DNA from: an uncultured Anaerotruncus sp. | GTDB taxonomy: Bacteria > Bacillota > Clostridia > Oscillospirales > Ruminococcaceae | Reading direction: 5' to 3' | Length of the DNA stretch: 18,469 bases | Assembly (NCBI RefSeq): GCF_902490045.1 | Contig: NZ_CABUCJ010000046.1 | Location: forward strand, 1-18,469 | In this document: one piece after another, positions 1 through 6,926 of the stretch | Layout of the letters: every line of letters begins with the position of its first letter | Position numbering within the stretch: position 1 is the stretch's first letter | Notes under the pieces: model-generated | What the model was told of the DNA's origin: nothing | What the model saw: the letters and a program-made list of their open reading frames with translations, nothing else | Database searches by the model: none | Program-made: the position numbers and the translations under genes

Positions 1-380
1 AGTACGGCGACCCTGTCGACGCCGACCTGTGGTTCTACGACTTCGTCGGCAATCCCTCGATCCCCTCGACCTCCCGCGCCTACCTGACGCTGGGCATCCC
101 GTGGGACGATGATGACGACTACAGCCCCGACCCGCGTGACGTCTATATCTACCGCCTCGACAAAGACGGCTACCTCGAGGATGTGACCGCGATGTTCACC
201 TATTCGGAGGATGACCGCGAGATTGAGGGCTGGACCACCCGGACCCGGACGCTCGGCACCTACATCGTTTCGGACACCGAGCTGGACATTGACAGCTACT
301 ATGACGACGATGACGACACCGAGGTCCCGTCGATCGACGTTTCCAACAACCAGAAGCCGGTCCCGAACACCGGCCGATAA
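1..380 (+). CDS. C-terminal part of an acidic surface or secreted protein
   Basis: This reading frame is open from the window edge (first full codon at base 3) to a TAA ending at 380, so the start lies outside. The visible 125 residues are rich in Asp, Tyr and Thr, with runs of five Asp near residues 37 and 103. They carry a pattern (VYIYRLDKDGYLEDV, then TRTLGTYIVSD) that I associate with C-terminal repeat domains of secreted proteins in Clostridia. The protein ends in KPVPNTGR and stop. That resembles a PxTG cell-wall sorting motif, but no hydrophobic segment or basic tail follows, so a classical sortase anchor is not supported. No enzymatic function can be assigned. It is separated from the catabolic genes by a terminator and is probably functionally unrelated to them. 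Confidence 0.7.
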   Translation, partial: YGDPVDADLWFYDFVGNPSIPSTSRAYLTLGIPWDDDDDYSPDPRDVYIYRLDKDGYLEDVTAMFTYSEDDREIEGWTTRTRTLGTYIVSDTELDIDSYYDDDDDTEVPSIDVSNNQKPVPNTGR

Positions 381-397
381 ACCTGAAATCCCCTCCG

Positions 398-430
398 AAA
401 GGCCCCGCGGACAGTGCCCGCGGGGCCTTT
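398..430 (+). terminator. Intrinsic terminator after the surface-protein gene
   Basis: A perfect 13-bp inverted repeat (AAAGGCCCCGCGG at 398-410, CCGCGGGGCCTTT at 418-430) with a 7-base loop lies 17 bases after the stop codon. The 3' arm ends in TTT followed by CC, so the U-tract is short, but the stem is very GC-rich and correctly placed to end the upstream transcript. Confidence 0.8.
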
Positions 431-514
431 CCGCGTCCTGCCGCAAAAAGATAGAACAGCGTGGGCAGAGAGAATTCAGCGGAATTTATGTGCATATTGC
501 CAAAAAGAATTCCC

Positions 515-543
515 TTGACACCGGATATTTTGTGTGCTATATT
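515..543 (+). promoter_or_regulatory. Sigma-A promoter of the first RraA gene
   Basis: TTGACA (515-520), a 17-base spacer and TATATT (538-543) form a near-consensus vegetative promoter in an AT-rich stretch inside otherwise GC-rich DNA. The expected start is near 550, leaving a leader of about 60 bases before the ATG at 614. The palindrome TGTCGACA (554-561) sits just downstream of the expected transcription start, where a bound repressor could block initiation. Confidence 0.8.
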
Positions 544-549
544 TACAGT

Positions 550-566
550 AGATTGTCGACATAATA
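550..566. promoter_or_regulatory. Candidate GntR operator (TGTCGACA palindrome)
   Basis: The sequence ATTGTCGACATAAT contains a perfect 8-base palindrome, TGTCGACA (554-561). It fits the GT-N2-AC core typical of operators for FadR/VanR-type GntR regulators. It is located immediately after the -10 element of the promoter at 515-543. The same palindrome occurs at 4637-4644, the other AT-rich intergenic stretch that precedes a gene of this locus. Binding by the regulator at 1436-2128 is inferred. Confidence 0.5.
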
Positions 567-613
567 TATACTTACTGACGACGAAAAGAATACCGAGAAG
601 GGTGGGATATCAA

Positions 614-1285
614 ATGCCGCACATCATAAGGGACGTTCCGCGCTGTGATCCCGCGCTGCTGCGCGCATACGAGGGGCAGGCGGCCGCGACCGTCCATGAG
701 GCGATGGGCCGCAGGGGCGCGCTCGACCCCGCGATCAAACCGCTCGCGGCCGATATGACCGTCTGCGGCCGCGCGCTCACCGTGCGCTGCCACACGGGCG
801 ACAACCTGATGCTCGTCAAGGCGGTCAGCATGGCGGGCCCCGGCGACGTCATCGTCGCGGACATGGGTTCGGCGGTCGCCTCGGGGCCGTTCGGCGAGGT
901 GCTGGCGGTGGAATGCATGGCGCGCGGCGCGGCCGGGCTGGTGGTATCCTGCACCGTCCGCGACAGCCGCGAGATCATCCGGATGGGATTCCCCGTCTTT
1001 TCCGCCGGGCTCTGCGTGCGCGGGACCGCCAAGGCGACGCTCGGCACGATCAACCACCCCATCTGCATCGGCGGTGAAATCGTCCGGCCGGGCGACCTCA
1101 TCGTCGGGGACGCGGACGGCGTCGTGGTGGTGCCGCTGGAAGAGGCGCCGGACATCCTGCGGCTCGCCGAGGAACGGACGGCCAAGGAGGCGGCCGTTAT
1201 GGACCGGCTCCGCGCGGGAGAATCGCTCTTCGATATCTACGGGTACCAGAGGGTGTTCGACTCGCTGCACTGTGTGGAAGAATAG
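614..1285 (+). CDS. RraA-family aldolase-like protein (paralogue 1)
   Basis: This 223-residue protein has the length and fold pattern of the RraA / 4-hydroxy-4-methyl-2-oxoglutarate (HMG) aldolase family. Class II (metal-dependent) members cleave 4-hydroxy-2-oxo acids to pyruvate plus a second oxo acid; others have no aldolase activity. Recognisable blocks are TVHEAMGRRGALDP (26-39), FGEVLAVECMARG (93-105), VRDSREIIRMGFPVFS (115-130) and VRPGDLIVGDADGVVVVP near the C-terminus. The substrate/metal pair R116-D117 is kept, but the usual DGxxRD is SCTVRD here, so the specificity may be altered. I chose ATG 614 because GAAGGGTGGG lies just upstream and the protein then begins at the family start; a longer in-frame extension back to 461 overlaps the promoter. 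It has its own promoter with a candidate operator, and precedes the regulator gene. Two paralogues lie at 14920 and 15629. Confidence 0.85.
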   Translation: MPHIIRDVPRCDPALLRAYEGQAAATVHEAMGRRGALDPAIKPLAADMTVCGRALTVRCHTGDNLMLVKAVSMAGPGDVIVADMGSAVASGPFGEVLAVECMARGAAGLVVSCTVRDSREIIRMGFPVFSAGLCVRGTAKATLGTINHPICIGGEIVRPGDLIVGDADGVVVVPLEEAPDILRLAEERTAKEAAVMDRLRAGESLFDIYGYQRVFDSLHCVEE

Positions 1286-1339
1286 GACTGCCTGTGCATA
1301 CGATTTGTCGAAAATGTTTCGTTCCAGTGTATGATCAGA

Positions 1340-1368
1340 TTGTACAGTGTGAAGATTTATAGTATAAT
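1340..1368 (+). promoter_or_regulatory. Sigma-A promoter of the GntR regulator gene
   Basis: TTGTAC (1340-1345), a 17-base spacer and a perfect TATAAT (1363-1368) form a strong promoter in the 150-base gap before the regulator. The -35 element overlaps the palindrome TGTACA (1341-1346), and TTTGTCGA lies at 1304-1311. Both resemble half or degenerate copies of the TGTCGACA site, which would fit autoregulation (inference). The leader is about 60 bases. Confidence 0.8.
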
Positions 1369-1435
1369 AATACTTTAAGGTGCTTGTCTTCGCATGGATC
1401 ATTTTTGAGCGCAAGTTACATTGGAGGGAATAAAC

Positions 1436-2128
1436 ATGGCAGACAGATCGACAGGGGCGGCCGGACGGGCGTACGATTACCTTTACAGCGGGATTTTATC
1501 CGGGGAATTCCCACTGGGGTCCCCGATTGCGGAGGTGGAGATCGGCGAGGCGTTGGGCCTGAGCCGTTCTCCGGTGCGCGAGGCGCTCAAACGGATGGAG
1601 GCGGAGGGGCTTGTGTCCCATTTCCCGGGAAGGGGAACCTTCGTCACCGACATCACGCAGCGGGACCTCGAGGAAATTTTCGAGCTGCGGATCATGTTCG
1701 AGCTGCACGCCCTGCACACCGCCTGCCGGTACTTTGATGAGGAGATGCTGGACCGACTGGAACAGGCCTTTTTGGATTTGGGCGAAAACTCCGACCCCCA
1801 GCAGTATTACGACGCCAACCATTTGCTGCATACGTCGATTATCGCATACGGGGGCAACAGCAGGCTGGAGAAGTTCTACGACATGCTTTCGGCGCAGTTC
1901 GCGATTGTGAACCGCATTTCCGCGCGGGACCCCGAGCACTTCAACGCTTCCAAAAAGAAGCACCTGAACATTATCCGGGCGTTGAAGCAGCGGGACGAAA
2001 CGAGCGCCGAGCGGTATCTTTTCCAGCATCTCAACGAGGTCCGCGACCGGACCATCAAGGAGTATTCGGAGCCGTTCCCGATCAAAAAGGCCCGCTCCCT
2101 CCCGGCCAGACGGTTGGAAAGCGAATAG
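1436..2128 (+). CDS. GntR-family transcriptional regulator, FadR/FCD type
   Basis: This is a 230-residue DNA-binding regulator. The N-terminal winged helix-turn-helix covers about residues 8-72, with the GntR signature IAEVEIGEALGLSRSPVREALKRMEAEGLV at 31-60 and the wing GRGTFV at 65-70. The C-terminal FCD ligand-binding domain covers about 75-215. FCD members usually bind a metal through an Asp/Asn and three His; the matching positions here appear to be N128, H132, H176 and H198, so a small organic acid bound at a metal is the likely effector. The ATG at 1436 has GGAGGG 7 bases upstream; an upstream TTG at 1421 would place the ribosome site inside the gene. It has its own promoter, is surrounded by the catabolic genes, and is the obvious candidate to control them. 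Activator versus repressor cannot be decided from sequence. Confidence 0.93.
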   Translation: MADRSTGAAGRAYDYLYSGILSGEFPLGSPIAEVEIGEALGLSRSPVREALKRMEAEGLVSHFPGRGTFVTDITQRDLEEIFELRIMFELHALHTACRYFDEEMLDRLEQAFLDLGENSDPQQYYDANHLLHTSIIAYGGNSRLEKFYDMLSAQFAIVNRISARDPEHFNASKKKHLNIIRALKQRDETSAERYLFQHLNEVRDRTIKEYSEPFPIKKARSLPARRLESE

Positions 2129-2161
2129 CGGCGCGCAGCGCGTCCCTACAAAAACGCGCCG
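2129..2161. repeat. Possible dispersed-repeat remnant or weak hairpin
   Basis: Directly after the regulator stop, CGGCGCG (2129-2135) and CGCGCCG (2155-2161) form a 7-bp inverted repeat around GCGCGTCCCTACAAAAA. The phrase resembles, from memory, small intergenic repeats common in GC-rich Clostridia. There is no U-tract after the stem, so it is a poor terminator. A separate 14-base palindrome CCCGGAATTCCGGG lies at 2208-2221 with no clear role. Confidence 0.3.
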
Positions 2162-2285
2162 CCGCGGAGCTTCTTCCTCATCAGTTTCAAAAGGCGTCTT
2201 CCTCCCTCCCGGAATTCCGGGGAGCGGAAGGGGATTGGACCGGAATGAACCTGATGGGGATATTTTTTTACAAGGGGGCTTTTCG

Positions 2286-3164
2286 ATGAGGATCGGAATG
2301 ATCGGACTGGGCGCCATGGGGCTGCCCATTGCCAAGCGGCTGCTGGGCGCGGGGCATGAACTGCGAGCCTTTGACCTGTCCGCCCGCGCCGCGGGCGAGG
2401 CGGAGGCGGCGGGCGCGCGCATCTGCCCGACGGCGGGGGAGGCCGCCGTGGATACCGAGGTGCTCTTCTGCTCGCTGCCCAACGCGGCGATCGTCCGGTC
2501 GGTGCTTGAGGAAATCCTCGGGCAGGAGTCGGCCGGCGCGTCGGTCATCGCCGACCTGAGCAGCATCGCGCCCGAATCGGCGCGGAAGTTCGCCGAGATG
2601 GCGGCGGCGCGGGGAATCACCTACATGGACTGCCCCGTGAGCGGCGGGGTCGGCGGCGCGGCCGCCGGGACGCTGACCGTCATGGCGGGCGGTCCGGACC
2701 AGGCGTTTGAACGGATGCGCCCGCTCTTTGAGACGATCGGCAGGAAGGTCTGCCACATCGGACCGGTCGGCGCCGGCTCGGGCGTCAAGATGGTCAACAA
2801 CTACCTGCTCGGCTGCAACATGGCCGCTGCCGCCGAGGCGCTGGTGCTCGGCGCAAAGATCGGGCTCGGGCTCGACACGATGTACGACATCATCCGGGAG
2901 AGCTCGGGACGCAGCTTCATCATCGAGAATAAGATTCCCAACTTCATCAAAAAGCGTTCCTTCGAGGGGGGCTTCGCGGTGGATTTGGAATACAAGGACC
3001 TGGGGCTCGCCGTCGAGACGGCAAAACAGCTCTCAATGCCGATCCCGATGGGGAGTACGGCGGTGCAGATGTTTGAGACAGCGCGGGCCAAAGGATTTGG
3101 CAGGCAGGACATCACCTCGCTCTTGAAAATCTGGGAAGAGCTGATGGACACCGAGGTCAGATAG
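2286..3164 (+). CDS. hgd: Beta-hydroxyacid dehydrogenase, 2-(hydroxymethyl)glutarate dehydrogenase-like
   Basis: This 292-residue NAD(P)-dependent reductase belongs to the 3-hydroxyisobutyrate / tartronate semialdehyde reductase family. It has the Rossmann motif GLGAMG (7-12), the substrate-binding block DCPVSGG (115-121), the catalytic lysine K168 in GVKMVNN, and K237-D238 in the C-terminal helical domain. The stretch NNYLLGCNMAAAAEALVLG and the ESSGRS, GGFAVDL and KDLGLA blocks match my memory of Hgd from Eubacterium barkeri better than generic GarR or MmsB. In nicotinate fermentation Hgd reduces 2-formylglutarate, the enamidase product, to 2-(hydroxymethyl)glutarate, and an enamidase-like gene lies at 13059. 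ATG 2286 has AAGGGGG 8 bases upstream; the frame opens earlier, at 2235, without a good ribosome site. Twelve bases separate it from the dehydratase-like gene. A related aldehyde-acid substrate is equally possible. Confidence 0.8.
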   Translation: MRIGMIGLGAMGLPIAKRLLGAGHELRAFDLSARAAGEAEAAGARICPTAGEAAVDTEVLFCSLPNAAIVRSVLEEILGQESAGASVIADLSSIAPESARKFAEMAAARGITYMDCPVSGGVGGAAAGTLTVMAGGPDQAFERMRPLFETIGRKVCHIGPVGAGSGVKMVNNYLLGCNMAAAAEALVLGAKIGLGLDTMYDIIRESSGRSFIIENKIPNFIKKRSFEGGFAVDLEYKDLGLAVETAKQLSMPIPMGSTAVQMFETARAKGFGRQDITSLLKIWEELMDTEVR

Positions 3165-3175
3165 GGGGAGACAGC

Positions 3176-4597
3176 ATGAAGCCGGTTTCGGAAACCGCAA
3201 GGGAATTGGGTTATGACTACGGACACATGACGCTCGGGGAGTGTATCCGGGTGGCGGAGGAGACGCGGCAGAGCGTCGGCGAGGTCGTCCTCCGGGAAGC
3301 GATGGACGAGACGGGACTCGGCTATGAAGCGGTCGCCGCGTGCATGGAGGAGGCGTTCGCGCACAACCTCCGCGCCGCCGGCATCGGCGCCGCGTCGGGC
3401 AAGAGCTTCCTGCTCGGCTCGGTGGGGCAGGACCTCGCCGGGGAAAACGGCGCGAAGATCGCCGGGGACCCGTTCGTCGACCGGATCGTTACATACACCC
3501 TCGCGGCGCAGGTGGGGAACCACACGATCGGCCTCTGCCCCTGCGCGGGCACGGGCGACGCCTGCCCCTACACCGGATTTGTCAAGGCGATGAAGGAGTT
3601 TTACACCGACGAGGCGCTCATCAGCCGGGTCATGGCCGTCATCCTCAAGATCGGCGGCATCTTCCGGGTCGGCAAGCGGACGACCGGCTGCAACATGGAG
3701 GGAATCGGCGCGGGAGCGGCCGCCTCCGCTGCCGCCTTCGTCGAGCTGGCCGGGGGGACCCCCGCCCAGATGGAGCGGGCGGTCGTGCTCGCGATCTCCC
3801 CGACGATCAGCGTGCCCTGCACCCCGCGGGTGCTCGTGCCGGGGCTGTGCGCCACCCACATCGGCGGCGGCATCCTCATCGCGCGGCTGGCGAGCCAGCT
3901 GGCGATGCACACCTCGATCCCCTCGACCGTCCCGGTGGACGTGATGATCGCCATGGCGGCGCAGTGCCACCTGGCCTCCGCGAAGCATGTCGTTCCCGTG
4001 ACGATCGAATACATGGAGCCCTTCTTCAAGCATGACGAACGGGTGGAGACGTACATCGACCCCGCCGTGCGGGAGGCGGAAAAGCGGCGGCAGGAGGAAC
4101 TGATCGTCCGCGCGGCCGCCGAAAGCCGCGAGCTCGCGCGCCGCTCCAACCCGATCACGAGGCCGTTCGCGGAGGCGGTCGTCGGCGGCAGCAGCCAGGG
4201 GGTCGGCTCCCCGACCAACTGCGGGCGGATCGCCCATTTCCTGTCGGAGGGGCGGATCAAGAAGGTAAAGATCGAGCTCTATTCCGAGCTCTTCGCCCGG
4301 CGGGCGATCAACGTACCGGGCATTTTGATGGCCGCGGTCGACGGGGCGGGCACGAGCGACGCCGACGCCTACCGGGAGATCCTCGAAGAGGTGCGGCGGC
4401 GCGGGATCGAGGTGGAGATCCTCGAGGTCGACGAGCCGTCGGTCCAGCGGGTGACAATCGAGGCGGAAAAGCAGAATTCCATGGTGGATTCCCTCAACCG
4501 GGGCGGCGCACGATTGGTGCTGCGGGACGCCCGCCCCAGCGTGGAACGCGCGCGGGAGATCGCGGAGGAGCTGAACATCGTCCTGATCGACCAGTGA
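3176..4597 (+). CDS. Serine-dehydratase-like iron-sulfur dehydratase, fused alpha/beta-like (Hmd-like)
   Basis: This is a 473-residue protein. Residues about 15-285 resemble the alpha chain of [4Fe-4S] L-serine dehydratases: GGIFRVGKRTTGCNMEGIGAG (160-180), VELAGGTPAQME (189-200) and VPC (213-215). Candidate cluster cysteines are C121, C123, C130, C172, C215 and C225. The canonical second block around CDPVAG is changed to ISPTIS. Residues about 330-473 look like a degenerate beta module: GGSSQGVGSP (337-346) and VKIELYSELF (364-373) align with the usual SSSHTVGP and LYGSL motifs, but the catalytic-loop His-Thr is absent. Order alpha-beta is the reverse of the usual single-chain enzyme. Genes for the E. 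barkeri 2-(hydroxymethyl)glutarate dehydratase Hmd belong to this family, and the hgd-like gene sits 11 bases upstream, so dehydration of a hydroxymethyl acid is the favoured inference. GGGGGAG precedes the ATG. Confidence 0.7.
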   Translation: MKPVSETARELGYDYGHMTLGECIRVAEETRQSVGEVVLREAMDETGLGYEAVAACMEEAFAHNLRAAGIGAASGKSFLLGSVGQDLAGENGAKIAGDPFVDRIVTYTLAAQVGNHTIGLCPCAGTGDACPYTGFVKAMKEFYTDEALISRVMAVILKIGGIFRVGKRTTGCNMEGIGAGAAASAAAFVELAGGTPAQMERAVVLAISPTISVPCTPRVLVPGLCATHIGGGILIARLASQLAMHTSIPSTVPVDVMIAMAAQCHLASAKHVVPVTIEYMEPFFKHDERVETYIDPAVREAEKRRQEELIVRAAAESRELARRSNPITRPFAEAVVGGSSQGVGSPTNCGRIAHFLSEGRIKKVKIELYSELFARRAINVPGILMAAVDGAGTSDADAYREILEEVRRRGIEVEILEVDEPSVQRVTIEAEKQNSMVDSLNRGGARLVLRDARPSVERAREIAEELNIVLIDQ

Positions 4598-4636
4598 CCC
4601 GCCGGGGAATTTCCGGGGACGCGGCCTGCAAAAATA

Positions 4637-4667
4637 TGTCGACATTTTGTCGATCAAAATTATACAG
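4637..4667. promoter_or_regulatory. Candidate GntR operator cluster and weak promoter upstream of the LarA-like gene
   Basis: The 127-base gap 4598-4724 contains an AT-rich core with the palindrome TGTCGACA (4637-4644), immediately followed by a second imperfect inverted repeat TTTTGTCGATCAAAA (4645-4659) and TATACAGTAT. TCGACA (4639-4644), a 16-base spacer and TATACA (4661-4666) could serve as a promoter overlapping the operator. The TGTCGACA site and a nearby ACAGTA are shared with the region downstream of the 515-543 promoter. This suggests an internal, co-regulated transcription start; activity is inferred. Confidence 0.5.
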
Positions 4668-4724
4668 TATTTGCAAAGAGATCAAATATCTGGAATCAAA
4701 CCACGCGGAAGGGGATGCGGCGGA

Positions 4725-5993
4725 ATGGGCGTCGTTAACAGGCTGGTCGGCGGGATGCCGATCCCCCGGATGGTCCGGGTCCGCCAGAAGTTCGACGACG
4801 CGCACCTTGCGGACGTCGGCGCGGCGGTGCGGCGGACCCTCTGCGAAAGCGGCGTCCTGCGCGGCGTAAAGCCGGGCATGCGGGTCGCCGTGACCGCCGG
4901 GAGCCGGGGCATCGCGAACATCGCCCTCATCCTCCGCACAATCGTGGAGGCCCTGCGCGAGGCGGGTGCCGCCCCCTTCGTCGTTCCGGCGATGGGCAGC
5001 CACGGCGGCGCGACGGCCGAGGGGCAGCTCGACGTGCTGCGGAGCCTCGGGGTCACAGAGGCCTTCCTGGGCTGCCCGATCGAGTCCTCGATGGAGGTCC
5101 GGGAAATCGGGCGCACGCCCGATGGCCGCCCGGTGCAGATCGACGCGCGCGCGGCGGCGGCGGACGGAATCGTGGCGGTCAACCGCGTCAAACCCCACAC
5201 CTCCTTTACCGGCCCCTACGAGAGCGGGCTCATGAAGATGCTCGCCATCGGCCTTGCCAAACAGGCGGGCGCGGAGGTCTGCCACCAGGAGGGCTATGCC
5301 AAAATGGCGGGGAACATCGAAAAGTACGGCCGGGCGATCCTCCGGGACGCGAGGGTGCTCTTCGGCGTCGCCATCCTGGAGAACGCCTACGACCAGACCT
5401 GTGAGGTCACGGCGCTTCCCCCGGGGGAGATCGCCGGGCGGGAGCCGGAGCTCCTCTTACGGGCCAAGGCGCTCATGCCGGGGATTCTCCTCCCTGACGT
5501 CGACGTGCTGGTGGTCGACCGGATGGGCAAGAACATCAGCGGCCTGGGGATGGACCCGCATATCACCGGCTGCTTCGCCACGAGCTATGCGAGCGGGCCG
5601 CCGCGGCCGGGCAAGCTGGCCGTCCTCGACCTCACCGACGAGACGCACGGCAACGCCAACGGCATCGGCGTGGCGGATGTGACCACCCGGCGGCTGTTCG
5701 AGCGGTTCGACCCGGAGGTCACCTATCCCAACGCGATCACGGCGACCCTCACCCAGGCGGTCCGGATGCCGCTGGTCATGGACAGCCACAAGCTGGCGAT
5801 CCAGGCGGCGATCAAGACGGCGCCTGGATTCGACAAGGCGCGCATCCGCATGGTGCGGCTGCGGGACACGCTGCACCTGAGCGAAATTTTTATCTCCGAG
5901 GCGATGCTTCCCGACGCGGCGGAGAATCCGCGCGTCGAGGTGCTGGGAGAACCGGAGGAGCTCTCCTTCGACGGGGAGGGCAACCTCTTCTGA
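4725..5993 (+). CDS. LarA-like protein (lactate racemase domain family)
   Basis: This 422-residue protein resembles the LarA / DUF2088 superfamily, whose studied members racemise or epimerise 2-hydroxyacids with a nickel-pincer nucleotide. By eye, GSHGG (91-95, H93), KPHTSFTG (156-163, H158), SGLMK (167-171, K171) and CHQEG (186-190, H187) fall where LarA has its catalytic and nickel-binding H108, H174, K184 and H200. The usual DxTR before them appears as AGSR (58-61), losing the Asp. No LarB, LarC or LarE cofactor-synthesis genes are in the window, so it either relies on remote genes or has another chemistry. The substrate is unknown; a hydroxyacid made by the neighbouring reductases is plausible. 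ATG 4725 is preceded by GGAAGGGG; an in-frame extension to 4647 would run into the operator. It follows the dehydratase-like gene after a regulatory gap. Confidence 0.75.
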   Translation: MGVVNRLVGGMPIPRMVRVRQKFDDAHLADVGAAVRRTLCESGVLRGVKPGMRVAVTAGSRGIANIALILRTIVEALREAGAAPFVVPAMGSHGGATAEGQLDVLRSLGVTEAFLGCPIESSMEVREIGRTPDGRPVQIDARAAAADGIVAVNRVKPHTSFTGPYESGLMKMLAIGLAKQAGAEVCHQEGYAKMAGNIEKYGRAILRDARVLFGVAILENAYDQTCEVTALPPGEIAGREPELLLRAKALMPGILLPDVDVLVVDRMGKNISGLGMDPHITGCFATSYASGPPRPGKLAVLDLTDETHGNANGIGVADVTTRRLFERFDPEVTYPNAITATLTQAVRMPLVMDSHKLAIQAAIKTAPGFDKARIRMVRLRDTLHLSEIFISEAMLPDAAENPRVEVLGEPEELSFDGEGNLF

Positions 5994-6066
5994 ACCGGTC
6001 GTTCCGGCCCGCGCGGGCCCGACAATAAAGAATCCCATGCAGGAATTGACGAAAGGGGAGATGTAT

Positions 6067-6849
6067 TTGCGAACGGAAAAAGTAGCAGTCATCACAGGCG
6101 CCACCCGGGGCATCGGGAACGCGGTCGCCCTCCAGCTGGCAAAGGACGGCTATGCGGTCGTCGGATGCGGGACCATGGACCCCGCCCGGGCCGAAGGGCA
6201 TATGAAGGAGATCATGGACGCGAGTCCGGAATTCCTCTATGTGCAGGCCGACGTTTCCAGGGAGGAGGACCGCAGGAACCTGATCGACAGGACGCTTGAA
6301 CGGTTCGGACGGATCGACGTGCTCGTCAACAACGCCGGGGTCGGCTCGCTGAAGCGCACGAACATCCTCGACGTGACCGAGGAGAGCCTCGACCGGGTGT
6401 TCGGCATCAACCTCAAGGGCTACCTCTTCCTGGGGCAGCTCGCCGCCAAACAGATGATCAAACAGGTGGAGGCGGGGGATTCCGCGCCCAAGCCGGTGAT
6501 CATCAACATGTCGTCCATCTCGGCGTACACCCTCTCGGTCATGCGGGGCGAATACTGCATGTCCAAGGCCGCCATCGCGATGCTGACCCAGCTGCTCGCC
6601 TTCGCGCTGGCCGACTACGGCATCAACGTCTATGAAATCCGCCCGGGCAACATCCTCAGCGACATGACCCTCCCGGTCAAGGAGCATTTCGACAAGCTGA
6701 TCGCCGACGGCCTGCACCCGCTGCGCCGCTGGGGAACCGGCGAGGACTGCGCGAAAGCCGTGTCCGCGATCTGCAAGGGGTATCTGCCCTATACGACCGG
6801 CTCCGCCATCGACGTCGACGGCGGCTTCCATATGAAATGGATCGACTGA
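6067..6849 (+). CDS. Short-chain dehydrogenase/reductase (SDR)
   Basis: This is a 260-residue classical SDR using NAD(P)(H) to oxidise an alcohol or reduce a ketone. It shows the cofactor motif TGATRGIG (10-17), NNAG (88-91), N115, S150 in INMSSIS, and the active-site pair Y163 and K167 in YCMSK. The C-terminal ITGSAIDVDGG-like block (TTGSAIDVDGG, 243-253) is typical. I favour a TTG start at 6067 because AAGGGGAG ends at 6060 and the protein then begins MRTEKVAVITG, the family start; ATG 6061 is too close to that site and ATG 6037 has no good ribosome site but remains possible. It stands between the LarA-like gene and the transporter, consistent with redox interconversion of a hydroxy and oxo acid. 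The substrate cannot be named; 3-oxoacyl-ACP reductase and sugar or sugar-acid dehydrogenase relatives look similar. Confidence 0.9.
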   Translation: MRTEKVAVITGATRGIGNAVALQLAKDGYAVVGCGTMDPARAEGHMKEIMDASPEFLYVQADVSREEDRRNLIDRTLERFGRIDVLVNNAGVGSLKRTNILDVTEESLDRVFGINLKGYLFLGQLAAKQMIKQVEAGDSAPKPVIINMSSISAYTLSVMRGEYCMSKAAIAMLTQLLAFALADYGINVYEIRPGNILSDMTLPVKEHFDKLIADGLHPLRRWGTGEDCAKAVSAICKGYLPYTTGSAIDVDGGFHMKWID

Positions 6850-6857
6850 GCATCCGC

Positions 6858-6904
6858 CGGGGCGTCCGCCCCGTACACAAGAGTCCTCCATGCTGCGCAT
6901 GGAG
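6858..6904 (+). other. Two tandem RNA hairpins upstream of the lipoprotein gene
   Basis: In the 77-base gap between the SDR and the binding protein, CGGGGCG/CGCCCCG (6858-6864 with 6867-6873) forms one tight hairpin and CTCCATGC/GCATGGAG (6886-6893 with 6897-6904) a second with a 3-base loop. No U-tract follows, so these are not classical terminators. They lie directly 5' of the ribosome site GAGGAGG (6912-6918) and may mark an RNA processing or 5'-end protection site that raises binding-protein output (inference). Confidence 0.5.
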
Positions 6905-6926
6905 CTATGAAGAGGAGGCGCAAAAA

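Noticed and set aside
614..1285. RraA proteins as regulators of ribonuclease E
   Set aside because: That role is known for the E. coli protein. Three diverged copies within a catabolic gene set in a likely Clostridial genome point to aldolase or decarboxylase chemistry instead.
2235..2264. Promoter for the hgd-like gene (TTGGAC, 18-base gap, GATATT)
   Set aside because: The -35 matches only three positions and the -10 four; the genes can be expressed by read-through from the strong promoter at 1340-1368. Not listed as a feature.
2801..4657. Very long antisense open frame (over 600 codons) on the minus strand
   Set aside because: It lies opposite two convincing genes, is dominated by Arg, His, Asp and Pro as expected from the complement of GC-rich codons, and shows no recognisable domain or ribosome site. 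The similar long minus frames at 10749-12470 and 13020-14222 are rejected for the same reason.
6006..6019. Terminator after the LarA-like gene (palindrome GGCCCGCGCGGGCC)
   Set aside because: The palindrome has no loop and no U-tract, and the next gene starts shortly after with a good ribosome site. Probably chance in GC-rich DNA or a minor pause site.
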